Origin: an uncultured Paracoccaceae bacterium
GTDB lineage: Bacteria > Bacteroidota > Bacteroidia > Flavobacteriales > Flavobacteriaceae
Length of the DNA: 64,000 bases
Assembly (NCBI GenBank): GCA_943788135.1
Contig: CALSPC010000003.1
Coordinates: 248,001-312,000 of the forward strand
Direction: 5' to 3'
Shown here: piece after piece, positions 1 to 9,866 of the stretch
Layout of the letters: each line of letters opens with the position of its first letter
Numbering within the stretch: position 1 is the stretch's first letter
The notes under the pieces: generated by a model
Told to the model about the DNA's origin: nothing
Database searches by the model: none
The model's input: the letters and a program-made list of their open reading frames with translations, nothing else
Position numbers and translations under genes: made by a program

Positions 1-150
1 ACGATTGATTTTATTAATAAAAAGTATGATGTCCCAAAATTAAAATTAGCCAACCAAGATTTAAAGCGTACCTGGAAAATGCGCCAACAGCATTTGTCTC
101 CAAAGTACACAACCAATATTAAAGATATAATTACAGTTCAATGTCCATAA
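1..150 (+). CDS. umuC: DNA polymerase V catalytic subunit UmuC, C-terminal end (partial)
   Basis: Only the last 49 codons lie in the window and the gene is open at the left edge. The reading frame ends at TAA 148-150 and carries the C-terminal signature of UmuC-type Y-family polymerases, a run reading HLSPKYTTNIKDI just before the stop. The stop overlaps the start of umuD by 10 nt, so the two genes are probably translationally coupled. UmuC performs error-prone translesion synthesis during the SOS response. The identification rests on this short tail plus the umuD neighbour. Confidence 0.75.
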   Translation, partial: TIDFINKKYDVPKLKLANQDLKRTWKMRQQHLSPKYTTNIKDIITVQCP

Positions 151-584
151 AACAACAACCCACACCGCTTACATTTTTTACTCCTGAAAACCTCAATACA
201 CTAGGTGCTGTCTATTTTGATACAGGAATTTCTGCGGGATTTCCATCTCCAGCAGAGGATTTTAAGCAAGAACGGCTGTCGTTGGATAATGAACTTATTA
301 AAAATAAAGAAGCCACTTTTTTTGCGCGTGTTAGCGGACAATCTATGGTTGATGCGGGGCTTAATGACAATGATCTTTTGGTCATTGATCGCAGCCTTTC
401 TCCTGCACATAACAAAATTGCAGTTTGCTTTTTGGACGGAGAATTTACAGTAAAACGATTAAAGGTCGAAAAGGAAGAGGTTTGGCTACAACCTGAAAAT
501 AAAAGCTATCAGCCTATAAAAATCACTCCAGAAAATGATTTTGTAATTTGGGGAATTGTCACCAATGTTATTAAAAAAGTATAG
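141..584 (+). CDS. umuD: SOS mutagenesis protein UmuD (S24 LexA-like self-cleaving peptidase)
   Basis: The protein is 147 aa, near the usual family length of about 140. It lacks a LexA DNA-binding domain. It has an Ala-Gly cleavage site near residues 32-33 followed by FPSPAEDF, a catalytic serine in GQSM (about S68) and a catalytic lysine in FTVKRL (about K105). RecA-stimulated self-cleavage should convert it to UmuD', which joins UmuC to form the mutagenic polymerase V. It lies downstream of and overlaps umuC, the reverse of the familiar umuD-umuC order. It converges with rpoN, with only 2 bp between the two stops. Confidence 0.9.
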   Translation: MSIKQQPTPLTFFTPENLNTLGAVYFDTGISAGFPSPAEDFKQERLSLDNELIKNKEATFFARVSGQSMVDAGLNDNDLLVIDRSLSPAHNKIAVCFLDGEFTVKRLKVEKEEVWLQPENKSYQPIKITPENDFVIWGIVTNVIKKV

Positions 585-586
585 CT

Positions 587-2041
587 CTAAAGCTCCTTTC
601 GAAGTCGGGCTACAGGAAGGTCGAGTTGTTCGCGATATTTAGCAACAGTTCGTCGTGCGATTGGATATCCTTTCTCTTTTAAAATGACAGTTAATTTTTC
701 ATCAGTCATTGGTTTTTTCTTGTCTTCTTCTGAAATCACGGTTTCCAAGATGCTTTTAATTTCACGAGTAGACACTTCTTCGCCTTGGTCATTAGTCATG
801 GACTCACTAAAAAAGTCTTTAATCAGTTTCGTGCCATAAGGAGTATCCACATATTTGCTGTTTGCAACACGAGATACGGTTGAAACATCCATTTCTATTT
901 CATCGGCTATGTCTTTGAGGATCATGGGTCTTAATTGTAGATCATCACCCGATAGAAAGTAGTTTTTTTGATAATGCATAATAGCACTCATGGTAACAAA
1001 TAGGGTATGTTGACGTTGTTTGATCGCATCAATAAACCATTTGGCAGCATCGAGTTTTTGTTTGATAAACTGTACCGCATCTTTTTGCGATTTTGTTTTT
1101 TCTTTGGAATCCTTATACCCTTTTAGCATTTCGTTGTAGGGTCTTGAAACGTGTAGTTCAGGTGCATTTCGACCATTAAGACTGAGTTCTAATTCGCCCT
1201 CCACAATTTTGATAGTGAAATCTGGAACAACGTGTTCAATAGAGCGGCTGTTATTAGAATAAGAGCTTCCAGGTTTCGGGTTTAAGCGTTCAATTTCTGA
1301 AATAGCGTCTTTAAGTTGTAGTTCTGTGATGCTAAATTTTTGCAAGAGTTTTTTGTAGTGTTTTTTAGTAAATTGCTCAAACCCAAGCTCAATAATTGTA
1401 CTGGCAAGAGCCGTATTTGGGGTTTGTGTTTTTCGCTGCAATTGAAGTATTAAACACTCTTGAAGATTTCGAGCACCCACACCTGCAGGGTCTAATAAAT
1501 GCACCACTTTGAGCACAGATTCAATGGTTTTTTCATCAGTATATACATTTTGAGTAAAGGCCAAATCATCCATAATGTCCAGTAAAGGCCGACGGATATA
1601 GCCGCTATCGTCGATACTACCAATTAAAAACTCAGCAATTTGATACTGTGTTTCTTCTAACGGAAAGGTATTAAGTTGATCTATAAGGTGTTGGGTAAAA
1701 GATGTTCCAGAAGCAAAAGGAATTGTTTTTTGTTCATCATCGGCACTGTAATTATTTGCTTGAAGTCTATATTCTGGAATTTCATCATCACTAAGGTAAT
1801 CATCTACATTGATATCATCCGCATTGATTTGCTCATTGTCCATGTCATTATCATTGGAATCAAATTCATTGTCATAAATATCTTCCTGATCTTTTCCACT
1901 TTCGAGTGCTGGGTTTTCTTCTAGTTCTTGTTTGAGGCGTTGTTCAAAAGCTTGTGTAGGCAACTGAATCAGCTTCATCAACTGAATTTGCTGAGGCGAT
2001 AGTTTTTGTGATAATTTATAATGTAAATATTGCTTAAGCAT
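587..2041 (-). CDS. rpoN: RNA polymerase sigma-54 factor RpoN
   Basis: The protein is 484 aa and complete. Residues 1-50 form the Gln/Leu-rich activator-interacting region I (SPQQIQLMKLIQLP). Residues about 55-105 are a strongly acidic Asp/Glu/Asn linker typical of region II. The core-binding domain follows, and the RpoN box (ARRTVAKYRE) sits about 20 residues from the C-terminus and contacts the -24 promoter element. Sigma-54 needs an AAA+ enhancer-binding protein to open promoters, and none is encoded in this window. The start is ATG at 2041. asnS lies upstream on the same strand with a 93-bp gap containing a perfect palindrome. Confidence 0.95.
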   Translation of the reverse strand: MLKQYLHYKLSQKLSPQQIQLMKLIQLPTQAFEQRLKQELEENPALESGKDQEDIYDNEFDSNDNDMDNEQINADDINVDDYLSDDEIPEYRLQANNYSADDEQKTIPFASGTSFTQHLIDQLNTFPLEETQYQIAEFLIGSIDDSGYIRRPLLDIMDDLAFTQNVYTDEKTIESVLKVVHLLDPAGVGARNLQECLILQLQRKTQTPNTALASTIIELGFEQFTKKHYKKLLQKFSITELQLKDAISEIERLNPKPGSSYSNNSRSIEHVVPDFTIKIVEGELELSLNGRNAPELHVSRPYNEMLKGYKDSKEKTKSQKDAVQFIKQKLDAAKWFIDAIKQRQHTLFVTMSAIMHYQKNYFLSGDDLQLRPMILKDIADEIEMDVSTVSRVANSKYVDTPYGTKLIKDFFSESMTNDQGEEVSTREIKSILETVISEEDKKKPMTDEKLTVILKEKGYPIARRTVAKYREQLDLPVARLRKEL

Positions 2042-2098
2042 TTTTAGTATTTGGGTTTTTATAAAAATAAGAAAAAAACGTCAGATATATGTTAAGCC

Positions 2099-2119
2099 GT
2101 ACTATTTTCAAAATAGTAC
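2099..2119. repeat. Perfect 10-bp inverted repeat between asnS and rpoN
   Basis: GTACTATTTT and its exact reverse complement flank a single central base. It lies between the asnS stop and the rpoN start. There is no usable loop and only weak A/T pairing, so it fits a dimeric-protein operator at least as well as a terminator. Its function is unknown. Confidence 0.4.
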
Positions 2120-2134
2120 CAGTAATAACCTCCC

Positions 2135-3577
2135 TTAAAACTCAGCATTGAGCGGCGTTCGAGGATAAGGAATCACATCTCGGATATTACCCATTCCAGT
2201 CGCAAACATTACCAAGCGTTCAAAACCAAGTCCAAAGCCAGAGTGCACAGCGGTTCCGTATTTTCTTAAATCCAAATACCACCACAGGTCTTCTTCGGGG
2301 ATGTCTAGTTCTGCCATTTTTGCTTTCAAGACCTCTAGTCGTTCTTCACGCTGCGATCCACCAACGATTTCACCAATCCCTGGGAATAAAATATCCATCG
2401 CTCTCACTGTTTTTCCGTCCTCGTTTAAGCGCATATAAAAGGCTTTAATTTTGGCAGGATAATCAAATAAAATAACCGGACATTTGAAGTGTTGTTCTAC
2501 CAAAAAGCGTTCATGTTCACTTTGTAAATCGGCACCCCATTCGTTAATAATATATTTAAATTTCTTCTTTTTATTAGGCTTACAGTTGCGCAGAATTTCA
2601 ATGGCTTCTGTATAGCTTACACGCTTAAAATTATTATCGACAATAAACCGAAGTTTTTCGGTGAGAGGCATTGGCGCACGCTCATTTTGAGGTTTCGATT
2701 TATCTTCTTGTTCTAAGCGTTGCTCTAAAAAGGCAAGGTCTTCTTTATTGTGTTCTAAAATATAACTAATGACCTCTTTCATAAAATCTTCGGCAAGATC
2801 CATATTTCCTGCCAGATCCATAAAAGCGACCTCAGGCTCAATCATCCAAAACTCTGCTAAATGTCGTGAGGTGTTTGAATTTTCAGCTCTAAAGGTAGGG
2901 CCAAAAGTATATACTTTTCCAAGCGCCATCGCATAGGTTTCAGCTTCGAGTTGTCCTGATACCGTCAAATTTGTTTCTTTTCCAAAAAAGTCTTTCGAAT
3001 AATCGACTTCTCCATTTTCTGTGAGTGGTGGATTTTTTGGATCTAGAGTAGTTACTCTAAACATTTCTCCTGCACCTTCGGCATCACTTCCCGTAACAAT
3101 CGGGGCATGCATATAGTAAAAGCCATTTTTATTAAAATACTGATGAATCGCAAAAGAGAGCGAAGAGCGGAGTCGCATTACGGCACTAAACGTATTGGTT
3201 CGTGTGCGTAAATGTGCTTGTTCTCTCAAAAATTCTAAAGAATGTCGCTTAGGTTGTAAAATGGTTTTTGAAACCTCTTCGGGATCGGCATCTCCCAGAA
3301 TTTCTATAGAACTTACTTGAACTTCTACAGACTGTCCTTTGCCTTGACTTTCTACCAAACTACCTTTTATATGTACCGCAGCTCCTGTTGTAATGCGTTT
3401 TAGTAACGCCTCGTCCATGCGTTCAAAATCAACTACACATTGGATACTTTGAAGGCTAGAGCCATCATTGAGGGCTATAAATCGGTTCGCTCTAAAGGTT
3501 CGAACCCATCCTTTGACTTCAATATCTGTATGTTTTAACTCTTGAGTTAATAAATGCGCAACAGTGCTGGTGATCAT
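2135..3577 (-). CDS. asnS: Asparagine--tRNA ligase
   Basis: This 480-aa class IIb aminoacyl-tRNA synthetase charges tRNA-Asn with asparagine in the cytoplasm. An N-terminal OB-fold anticodon-binding domain (about residues 1-110, with VKGWVRTFRANRF) precedes the catalytic core. Motif 2 is seen as TFRAENSNTSRHLAEFWMIE and motif 3 as GFGLGFERLVMF near the C-terminus. Length is normal. A CAAATATA at 3598-3605 is a good -7 element (TATATTTG) for leftward transcription, though no matching TTG was found at the right distance. Confidence 0.96.
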   Translation of the reverse strand: MITSTVAHLLTQELKHTDIEVKGWVRTFRANRFIALNDGSSLQSIQCVVDFERMDEALLKRITTGAAVHIKGSLVESQGKGQSVEVQVSSIEILGDADPEEVSKTILQPKRHSLEFLREQAHLRTRTNTFSAVMRLRSSLSFAIHQYFNKNGFYYMHAPIVTGSDAEGAGEMFRVTTLDPKNPPLTENGEVDYSKDFFGKETNLTVSGQLEAETYAMALGKVYTFGPTFRAENSNTSRHLAEFWMIEPEVAFMDLAGNMDLAEDFMKEVISYILEHNKEDLAFLEQRLEQEDKSKPQNERAPMPLTEKLRFIVDNNFKRVSYTEAIEILRNCKPNKKKKFKYIINEWGADLQSEHERFLVEQHFKCPVILFDYPAKIKAFYMRLNEDGKTVRAMDILFPGIGEIVGGSQREERLEVLKAKMAELDIPEEDLWWYLDLRKYGTAVHSGFGLGFERLVMFATGMGNIRDVIPYPRTPLNAEF

Positions 3578-3635
3578 AAGTACAATTTTTAATACTACAA
3601 ATATATAGTTTTAAGCTATATTAATAGTGTAAGTT

Positions 3636-6029
3636 TTAGTCTTCTTCTAACGCTTCTTCTTCGGGGATAATATTTAAAGCAGGCTTCTTCAAAACTTTCT
3701 TGTTAGCAATACTGCGCTCTAGAGACAACAGCAGGCATGGCAACAACAATAAGTTCGCCAACATTGCCAATAGTAGAGTCGCTGAAATTAAGGCACCTAA
3801 AGCCACAGTGCCGCCAAAACTAGAGGTTATAAAAACCGAAAACCCAAAGAACAGTACAATAGATGTATAGAACATACTAACCCCAGTTTCGCGGAGTGCT
3901 GCAAAAACCGATTTTTTAATTTTCCAGTGGTTTGCCAATAACTCTTGACGGTATTTTGCCAAAAAATGAATCGTATCATCTACAGAAATCCCGAAGGCAA
4001 TACTAAACACTAATATTGTAGACGGTTTTATGGGTACACCAAGATATCCCATCATCCCTGCAGTAACTAATAACGGCAACAAATTTGGGATCAACGAAAT
4101 GATAATCATTCGGAAAGAACGAAACATATAGGCCATAAACAACGAGATCAAAAAGATGGCGAGTGCTAAAGACAAAACTAAATTTTTGACTAAGTATTTG
4201 GTTCCTTTTTGAAATAAATAGGCTTTCCCTGTGATGGAAACATCATAACGTTCTTTGGGGAATAACTTCTCAATTTTGGTGAGTAGATCTTCTTCTATGC
4301 GCTCCATTTTGTCAATTCCTGCATCTTTCATAAATGAGGTGATCCGAGCATAACGCCCTGTACTATCGACAAAGTTTTTTAGTAAATCAACATCCGTAGA
4401 AGCATTTTTTGCATAGGATAATATAAAACTATTTTCTTGTGCAGATGGCAGCTGATAATACTTTGGATTTCCGTTGTAATAGGCTTGTTTGGAGTACTTC
4501 ACTAAGCTCACAACAGAAATGGGTTTTGAGAGTTCTGGGGTTTCAATGATTAAATCTTCTAACGCATCCATGCGCTTTAAGGTGGAGAGTTTCATGACCC
4601 CCTTTTTTCGTTTGGTATCCACCAAAATTTCAAGCGGCATCACCCCATTAAACTCACGCTCATAGAATTCTATATCTTTATAAAATTCTGCTTTTTTAGG
4701 CATGTCTTCAATTAAACTCCCTGTGGTTTCAATTTGAAAAATTCCAATAATACTCAACGCCAATAAAATAATCGCCGTGATGTAAATTGTAATATTTTTA
4801 TGTTTAACTGTATGTTCGATCCAGTCGCCCAAGCGATTAATCCAGCGTTTGTTTAAATGTTCTAAATGCTGTTCTTTTGGAATCGGCATAAAGCTATAAA
4901 TGACCGGAATAATTAGTAAACACAGCAGAAAAATGGCAATAATACTCAAGGATGCTACGATTCCAAATTCGGTGAGTAATTTACTTTGCGTAATGATAAA
5001 GGTTGCAAACCCAGAAGCCGTGGTGACATTGGTCATTAAAGTCGCATTTCCGACTTTAGAAATAACTCGCTGAAGCGACTTAGCTTTGTTGCCATGTTTG
5101 TTAACTTCATGCTGATATTTATTAATCAGAAAAATACAATTGGGGATTCCAATCACAATAATGAGCGGCGGAATTAAGGCTGTAAGAACGGTAATTTCAT
5201 AATGTAATAACCCTAAAATTCCAAAGGTCCACATCACACCAACCACCACCACAAACATGGATATAAAAGTTGCTCTAAACGATCTGAAAAAGAAAAAGAA
5301 AATAAGCGAAGTAACCAAAATGGCTGCTAAAATGAACACGCTAATTTCGTCAACAATATTTTGAGCATTTAGCGTTCGTACATAGGGCATTCCAGAAACG
5401 CGTACATCTAAATCATAAGTTTCCTCAAAAGCATTCACTTTCGGAATCAGAACGTCTTCGATAAATGCTTTTCGCTCGTTGGTATTCACAATCGATTTAT
5501 CTAGATAGATGGCCGTTCGAATGGCTTCTGTTTCTTTATTAAAAAGAATATTGTCATAAAAGGGATACTTCTCAAACAGGGCCTTTTTAAGGGAGTTTAC
5601 TTCGGGTTGTGACCGGACAGAATCTTTGATAAACGGGATGAGATCAAATTGCTTCTTGCGCTCATTTTTAACTAGTTTCTGTAAATCCTTTATAGCAATT
5701 ACGGCATCAACATTGGGATGGCTATTAAAATGTTTTGAAAATGTATTCCAAGCATTTAATTTTTCGACGGTTAGTAAGGTACTATCTTTTACGCCGACCA
5801 CAATCAAATTGCCTTCCTCTCCAAATAGTTCTAAAAATTGATTATATTCTAGATTAATGGGATGATCATCGGGCAGTAGATTGGCTTCTGTATAAGAGAA
5901 GCGCATATTATTCCATTGCATGGAAAAAAACACTGTGGTTAGTGCAACAGCGATAAGAATACTAATTCTATTCCTAAGAATCAGTCGTGCAACGATTTCC
6001 CAAAAACCGTTTGAAAAAAGTTTAAACAT
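3636..6029 (-). CDS. RND/MMPL-family membrane transporter with sterol-sensing-like domains
   Basis: About 797 aa. Each half has one N-terminal membrane helix, a large periplasmic loop and a block of five helices, the duplicated 6+6 plan of RND exporters. Helix 4 of the second half carries FGISVDDTIHFLAKYRQE, the usual MMPL/patched-like signature. The tail is acidic. An upstream TTG at 6050 is also in frame, but it overlaps a -7 promoter-like CAAAGGTA at 6048-6055, so ATG 6029 (MFKLFSNG) is preferred. The substrate is unknown; relatives export lipids or hopanoids. No adaptor or outer-membrane gene is adjacent. Confidence 0.8.
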   Translation of the reverse strand: MFKLFSNGFWEIVARLILRNRISILIAVALTTVFFSMQWNNMRFSYTEANLLPDDHPINLEYNQFLELFGEEGNLIVVGVKDSTLLTVEKLNAWNTFSKHFNSHPNVDAVIAIKDLQKLVKNERKKQFDLIPFIKDSVRSQPEVNSLKKALFEKYPFYDNILFNKETEAIRTAIYLDKSIVNTNERKAFIEDVLIPKVNAFEETYDLDVRVSGMPYVRTLNAQNIVDEISVFILAAILVTSLIFFFFFRSFRATFISMFVVVVGVMWTFGILGLLHYEITVLTALIPPLIIVIGIPNCIFLINKYQHEVNKHGNKAKSLQRVISKVGNATLMTNVTTASGFATFIITQSKLLTEFGIVASLSIIAIFLLCLLIIPVIYSFMPIPKEQHLEHLNKRWINRLGDWIEHTVKHKNITIYITAIILLALSIIGIFQIETTGSLIEDMPKKAEFYKDIEFYEREFNGVMPLEILVDTKRKKGVMKLSTLKRMDALEDLIIETPELSKPISVVSLVKYSKQAYYNGNPKYYQLPSAQENSFILSYAKNASTDVDLLKNFVDSTGRYARITSFMKDAGIDKMERIEEDLLTKIEKLFPKERYDVSITGKAYLFQKGTKYLVKNLVLSLALAIFLISLFMAYMFRSFRMIIISLIPNLLPLLVTAGMMGYLGVPIKPSTILVFSIAFGISVDDTIHFLAKYRQELLANHWKIKKSVFAALRETGVSMFYTSIVLFFGFSVFITSSFGGTVALGALISATLLLAMLANLLLLPCLLLSLERSIANKKVLKKPALNIIPEEEALEED

Positions 6030-6124
6030 AGTCTTTTTTGATGGCGACAAAGGTAAATAAAAGGAATGAATTCAGGGGTAAGGAAAAGAAATCTTTCCTT
6101 TAGAGCCCTTAAAAACCGCTGAGG

Positions 6125-6682
6125 CTATACTTTTAGAATTTCTGCTTCTTTAGCACTATATAAATCGTCTGCTTTTTTAACGTAAGCATCGGTGAGTTGT
6201 TGCACATCCATTTCTGCATTTTTCTGAACATCCTCAGAAGCATCCTCAATAGCTTTGATTTCGGAATTTGCATCTTTTCGAGCAGATCGAATTGAGATTT
6301 TTGCGTCTTCAACTTCAGACTTCGCTTGTTTCGCTAATTCACGACGGCGCTCTTCAGTCAATGGGGGTACATTGATAATTATGGTTTCGCCATTATTCAT
6401 GGGGTTAAAGCCTAAGTTTGCAATCATAATCGCACGTTCGATTTCTTGCAACATCGCCTTTTCCCAAGGTTGAACCGTAATCGTTCGCCCGTCAGGAGTA
6501 TTCACATTGGCCACTTGCGCCAAAGGCGTTTGAGCACCATAATAATCGACCATCACACTGCCCAACATGGCTGGACTTGCTTTTCCTGCACGAATATTTA
6601 TAAATTGTTTTTCTAAATGCTTGAGCGCATTTACCATCGCTTCCTTTGCGCTATCTAGTATAAAATCTATTTCTTCGTTCAT
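6125..6682 (-). CDS. frr: Ribosome recycling factor
   Basis: The protein is 185 aa, exactly the usual length. It shows the N-terminal helix with INIRAGKASPAML, the TVQPWEK turn and the conserved RRELAKQAKSEVEDAKISIR region of the three-helix bundle. With EF-G it splits post-termination ribosomes so subunits can be reused. It lies 35 bp downstream of pyrH on the same strand, the pyrH-frr pairing common in bacteria, and probably shares the pyrH promoter. Confidence 0.97.
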   Translation of the reverse strand: MNEEIDFILDSAKEAMVNALKHLEKQFINIRAGKASPAMLGSVMVDYYGAQTPLAQVANVNTPDGRTITVQPWEKAMLQEIERAIMIANLGFNPMNNGETIIINVPPLTEERRRELAKQAKSEVEDAKISIRSARKDANSEIKAIEDASEDVQKNAEMDVQQLTDAYVKKADDLYSAKEAEILKV

Positions 6683-6717
6683 GCTTGAATTTTTTTATAA
6701 ATATGGTAAATGTATAA

Positions 6718-7422
6718 TTAGCTTACGGTTGTTCCGATAGCTTGTCCAGAAACAATTTTAAGTAAGTTTCCGGTGGTGTTCATGTCAAAAACTATAATTG
6801 GCAAGTCGTTTTCTTGACTTAAGGTAAAGGCTGTAGTGTCCATGACTTTGAGCCCTTTTTTGAGGACATCCTCAAAACTTATAGTGTCAAATTTGATTGC
6901 TGTTTTATCTTTTTCTGGATCGGTATTATAAATACCATCCACTCGAGTACCTTTTAAGATTACATCCGCTTCAATTTCAATGGCACGGAGTACTGCTGCC
7001 GAATCGGTTGTAAAATAAGGGTTTCCTGTACCGCCTCCAAAAATCACAACACGCCCTTTTTCTAAATGACGCATGGCACGACGGCGAATAAAAGGCTCTG
7101 CGACTTCATTAATTTTTACAGCAGACTGTAAACGCGTAGGCACCCCTGCATTTTCCAAAGCACTCTGCAGAGCGAGTCCATTTATGACTGTGGCCAACAT
7201 GCCCATATGATCGCCCTGAACACGATCCATCCCATTACTTGCGCCTGCAACACCTCTAAAAATATTTCCACCACCAATAACAATCGCAACTTCAATGCCT
7301 TGCTCGGTAATTTGTTTGATTTGATTCGCGTAATCGGACAAACGATCGGGATCGATTCCATAATTGCGATTTCCCATCAGGGCTTCTCCAGAGAGTTTGA
7401 GTAATATTCGTTTATATGTCAT
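6718..7422 (-). CDS. pyrH: UMP kinase
   Basis: The 234-aa amino acid kinase fold enzyme phosphorylates UMP to UDP in pyrimidine nucleotide synthesis. Visible signatures are [11 protein letters not shown] at the N-terminus, the IGGGNIFRG glycine-rich loop, and a [15 protein letters not shown] nucleotide-binding segment. It is the first gene of a pyrH-frr operon. A strong promoter match lies directly upstream. Confidence 0.97.
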   Translation of the reverse strand: MTYKRILLKLSGEALMGNRNYGIDPDRLSDYANQIKQITEQGIEVAIVIGGGNIFRGVAGASNGMDRVQGDHMGMLATVINGLALQSALENAGVPTRLQSAVKINEVAEPFIRRRAMRHLEKGRVVIFGGGTGNPYFTTDSAAVLRAIEIEADVILKGTRVDGIYNTDPEKDKTAIKFDTISFEDVLKKGLKVMDTTAFTLSQENDLPIIVFDMNTTGNLLKIVSGQAIGTTVS

Positions 7423-7441
7423 AATTGTGTCGCTCGTTGGA

Positions 7442-7469
7442 CAAATATACGCAATATCTTAATTCTCAA
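7442..7469 (-). promoter_or_regulatory. Bacteroidota-type promoter for pyrH-frr
   Basis: On the minus strand, TTG (7469-7467), 17 bp, then TATATTTG (7449-7442) matches the Bacteroidota vegetative consensus TTG-N17-23-TAnnTTTG. The pyrH start codon is about 20 bp further on, implying a very short leader. Confidence 0.65.
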
Positions 7470-7537
7470 AAGGAGTTTTTTAGAATTCTCCTCAATTCTG
7501 AATTATATCTGTTTTTTAGGATTAACAGTTTCTATCT

Positions 7538-9114
7538 TTACTTAACCATCACTTTTTTAACAGCTTTTTGTGTACTTGAAGACACTTCTAGAAAATATAC
7601 CCCCGAATTTAAACGACTCACGTCAATGCTTTTCGTGTTATTTTCTCTTGTAAGGATCAATTTCCCATACACATCATAAAGTGCTAAGCCGCTGATTGGC
7701 ATTTTAGAAGAGATATGAATTTTGTCAGTTGCAGGGTTCGGATATAGCTTTAATGAGGCATCTAAATCCAAAGTATTACTTGTGCCTAAAACTACTTGTT
7801 GATATACTTTAACGTAATCTACAATCATAGCACTTTCAGTAAACCCAGGATCCACAGCTCCAGAAATACCACCCATTGCAACATTGAGTAAAATAAACTG
7901 CTCTTTATCAAAGGGCCATGTATCATTGTTTTTTTCTGAAGGGTTGTAGGTGTAAAACCCAACTCCGTCTACCAAAAACGTAATTTGATTGGGCGACCAG
8001 TTCATAGAATACACATGGTAATTAGCATTCACATCTGAAATGTCAATTCCTGAAGTATTTATAGTACTACCGCTACTTGAACCTGTATGCAAGGCACTCG
8101 ACACGTGATTCGTTGCTCCTAAACCGTGCTCCATAATATCTATTTCTCCACAGTCTGGCCAACTGGTTGTTCCATGACTTGAATGCCAAAAAGCACCGGG
8201 CTCATAAATATTTTTACCAAGTGTCCAAATGGCAGGCCACGTTCCGTTTCCTTTTGGAAGTTTTGCACGGACATCTACTCTCCCGTATTTAAACGCAAAT
8301 TTTGAATTAAGTCGTGCTGAGGTAAAGCTTTTTGTTAAGCCTTGATCCGATCGCGTTTTTCTTTTAGCGACGATATTTAGGTTTCCTGAAGTATCTACAA
8401 ATGAATTCTCCTGAAGATCGGTGTAATGTTGCTCCTCTCCATTAGCCCAACCGACTCCTGGGATAATCACTTGGGTTTGATGGTGCCAATTCAACGAATT
8501 CACAGCGCCTGGAGTGTCAAAATTATCTTCCCAAACCGGCACGCCGCCATAAATCACATCCAATGCATTTGGATCGGTTTCTTCTGAGCCATCATCAATA
8601 TCATCTATTAAATACGTTCCTGAAATTGTAGCACCGCCATCGATAAATATAGTCAATCGATTATAGGTTCCGCTGGCATTTATTGGCGTAGAGCCATCAG
8701 AACTCAATACAGCATTGGCGAAATTAAACGTAATGTTATCAGTCCATCCGCCACCACTTGGGACGTTTTGAGTCACCTCAACATCAGGGTTAGCACCGTC
8801 CTCTAATTTGATAAGAATAGTATGCGCATTAGGGTCAAACCCATAAAATGACAGCGAAATGGTTTTTTGAAAATCCAAATCAATAGCTCTTGACAGTCCT
8901 ATTGTAAACCCTTGCCAGGCTTCGATCCATCGTTAAAAAATTGCCCCACTGTATTCCCAGCATTATTTGGATCTGATCTTGTACTAAAGCCGCTACCATC
9001 AAACCCTGTAAAGACTTCCGAAGAACCAGAAAAATCAATTGGCATTTGTTGTGCGAAAGCCAATTGCGTTAAAACTAAAAGCTGTAAAAGTAATTGTGTA
9101 AAGGGGATCCTCAT
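7538..9114 (-). pseudogene. GH16 beta-glucanase/laminarinase with T9SS sorting tail, disrupted by a one-base frameshift
   Basis: Two frames encode one protein. The N-terminal 71 codons (8899-9114) give a signal peptide (LLLQLLVLTQLAFAQ) and the start of a carbohydrate-binding-like domain. The rest (7538-8878) continues that domain, then a GH16 catalytic domain with the nucleophile and acid/base motif GEIDIMEHG, and a C-terminal type A Por sorting domain (LKLYPNPATDKI to VKKVMVK). At about 8915-8919 the minus strand reads CCTGG where one more T would give a continuous K-P-W-Q-G-F. This is one missing base, either a real mutation or an assembly error. The intact enzyme would be secreted by T9SS to hydrolyse beta-1,3-glucans such as laminarin. 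Confidence 0.85.
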
Positions 9115-9121
9115 AGGTTGA

Positions 9122-9435
9122 TTTTTTTTGAAGCTAAAAATAAGATCTTTTTACAATACACTATTTTTTTTTGACCATACAAAAACCATACACTTATAGT
9201 TTTTTTACCATTTATCGTCAGTACATATAAATTATTCCGTTGTTCTAATTTATTTTAGGCGTCATGTTTGCCAACACGAGCCCGCTGCCAGCCGAAAAAA
9301 ACTCGTATAGCTCTCAAAAGGACATAAACACAAAGCAATGAAACGGTGTTAAGTTTCAACTCGTAAAATTCGTTTAAAAATCATGGATATTATTATAATT
9401 TAGTCTTAATTTTACGGCTAATAAAAGCCCCGCCG
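9122..9435. other. 314-bp intergenic region between divergent genes
   Basis: This gap separates the GH16 gene (leftward) and the small Cys-motif protein gene (rightward). It is AT-rich, with a T-run near 9165-9172. No convincing TAnnTTTG promoter, terminator or further ORF was found. Confidence 0.4.
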
Positions 9436-9831
9436 TTGAAGCGTACTCTCCCACTATTTTTTCTATCCCTATTTTGTTTTTCGACACTACAGCCTGTGAT
9501 TCCATACATTGATTATGTGTTTAATTACGACTATATCGCTGATGTTCTTTGTGTAAATAAAAAAAATGTGGCGCTACAATGTAATGGGAAGTGCCATTTA
9601 AAACAACAGCTGTCAAAAACAGTTACCCCATTCAAATCTAAAAACCCTAAAAATATTTCAGAACTCAAATTTGATCAACACATTTTGATTCTACAAAAAG
9701 TAGACCGTCCTTCGTTACTTCATAAAAGGCGAGGGCTTAAACTCACGAGTTTTTATTTTGAAAATTTAAATCAATATGGTGCTTCTCAGCCGCCATCACC
9801 CCCTCCTAGGTTCTATATTTTACTCTCGTAA
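9436..9831 (+). CDS. Small exported protein with a CNGKCHLKQQL motif
   Basis: 131 aa with a TTG start; no in-frame ATG was seen upstream. An N-terminal hydrophobic segment (LPLFFLSLFCFSTL) suggests a signal peptide or anchor. Further on come DYIADVLCVNKKN and CNGKCHLKQQL, a pair of cysteines three residues apart with an adjacent histidine. I recall this short motif from small uncharacterised Bacteroidota proteins that sit next to outer-membrane barrels, as here, where the next gene starts 36 bp downstream. Cys and His spacing suggests metal binding, but this is inference. It is probably co-transcribed with the following gene. Confidence 0.6.
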   Translation: MKRTLPLFFLSLFCFSTLQPVIPYIDYVFNYDYIADVLCVNKKNVALQCNGKCHLKQQLSKTVTPFKSKNPKNISELKFDQHILILQKVDRPSLLHKRRGLKLTSFYFENLNQYGASQPPSPPPRFYILLS

Positions 9832-9866
9832 AAAGCAATTACCTCAAAAACTAAATTACATTAAAA

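Noticed and set aside
6029-6050. TTG start at 6050 for the RND exporter
   Set aside because: It lies in a -7 promoter-like box, and ATG 6029 gives a normal N-terminus.
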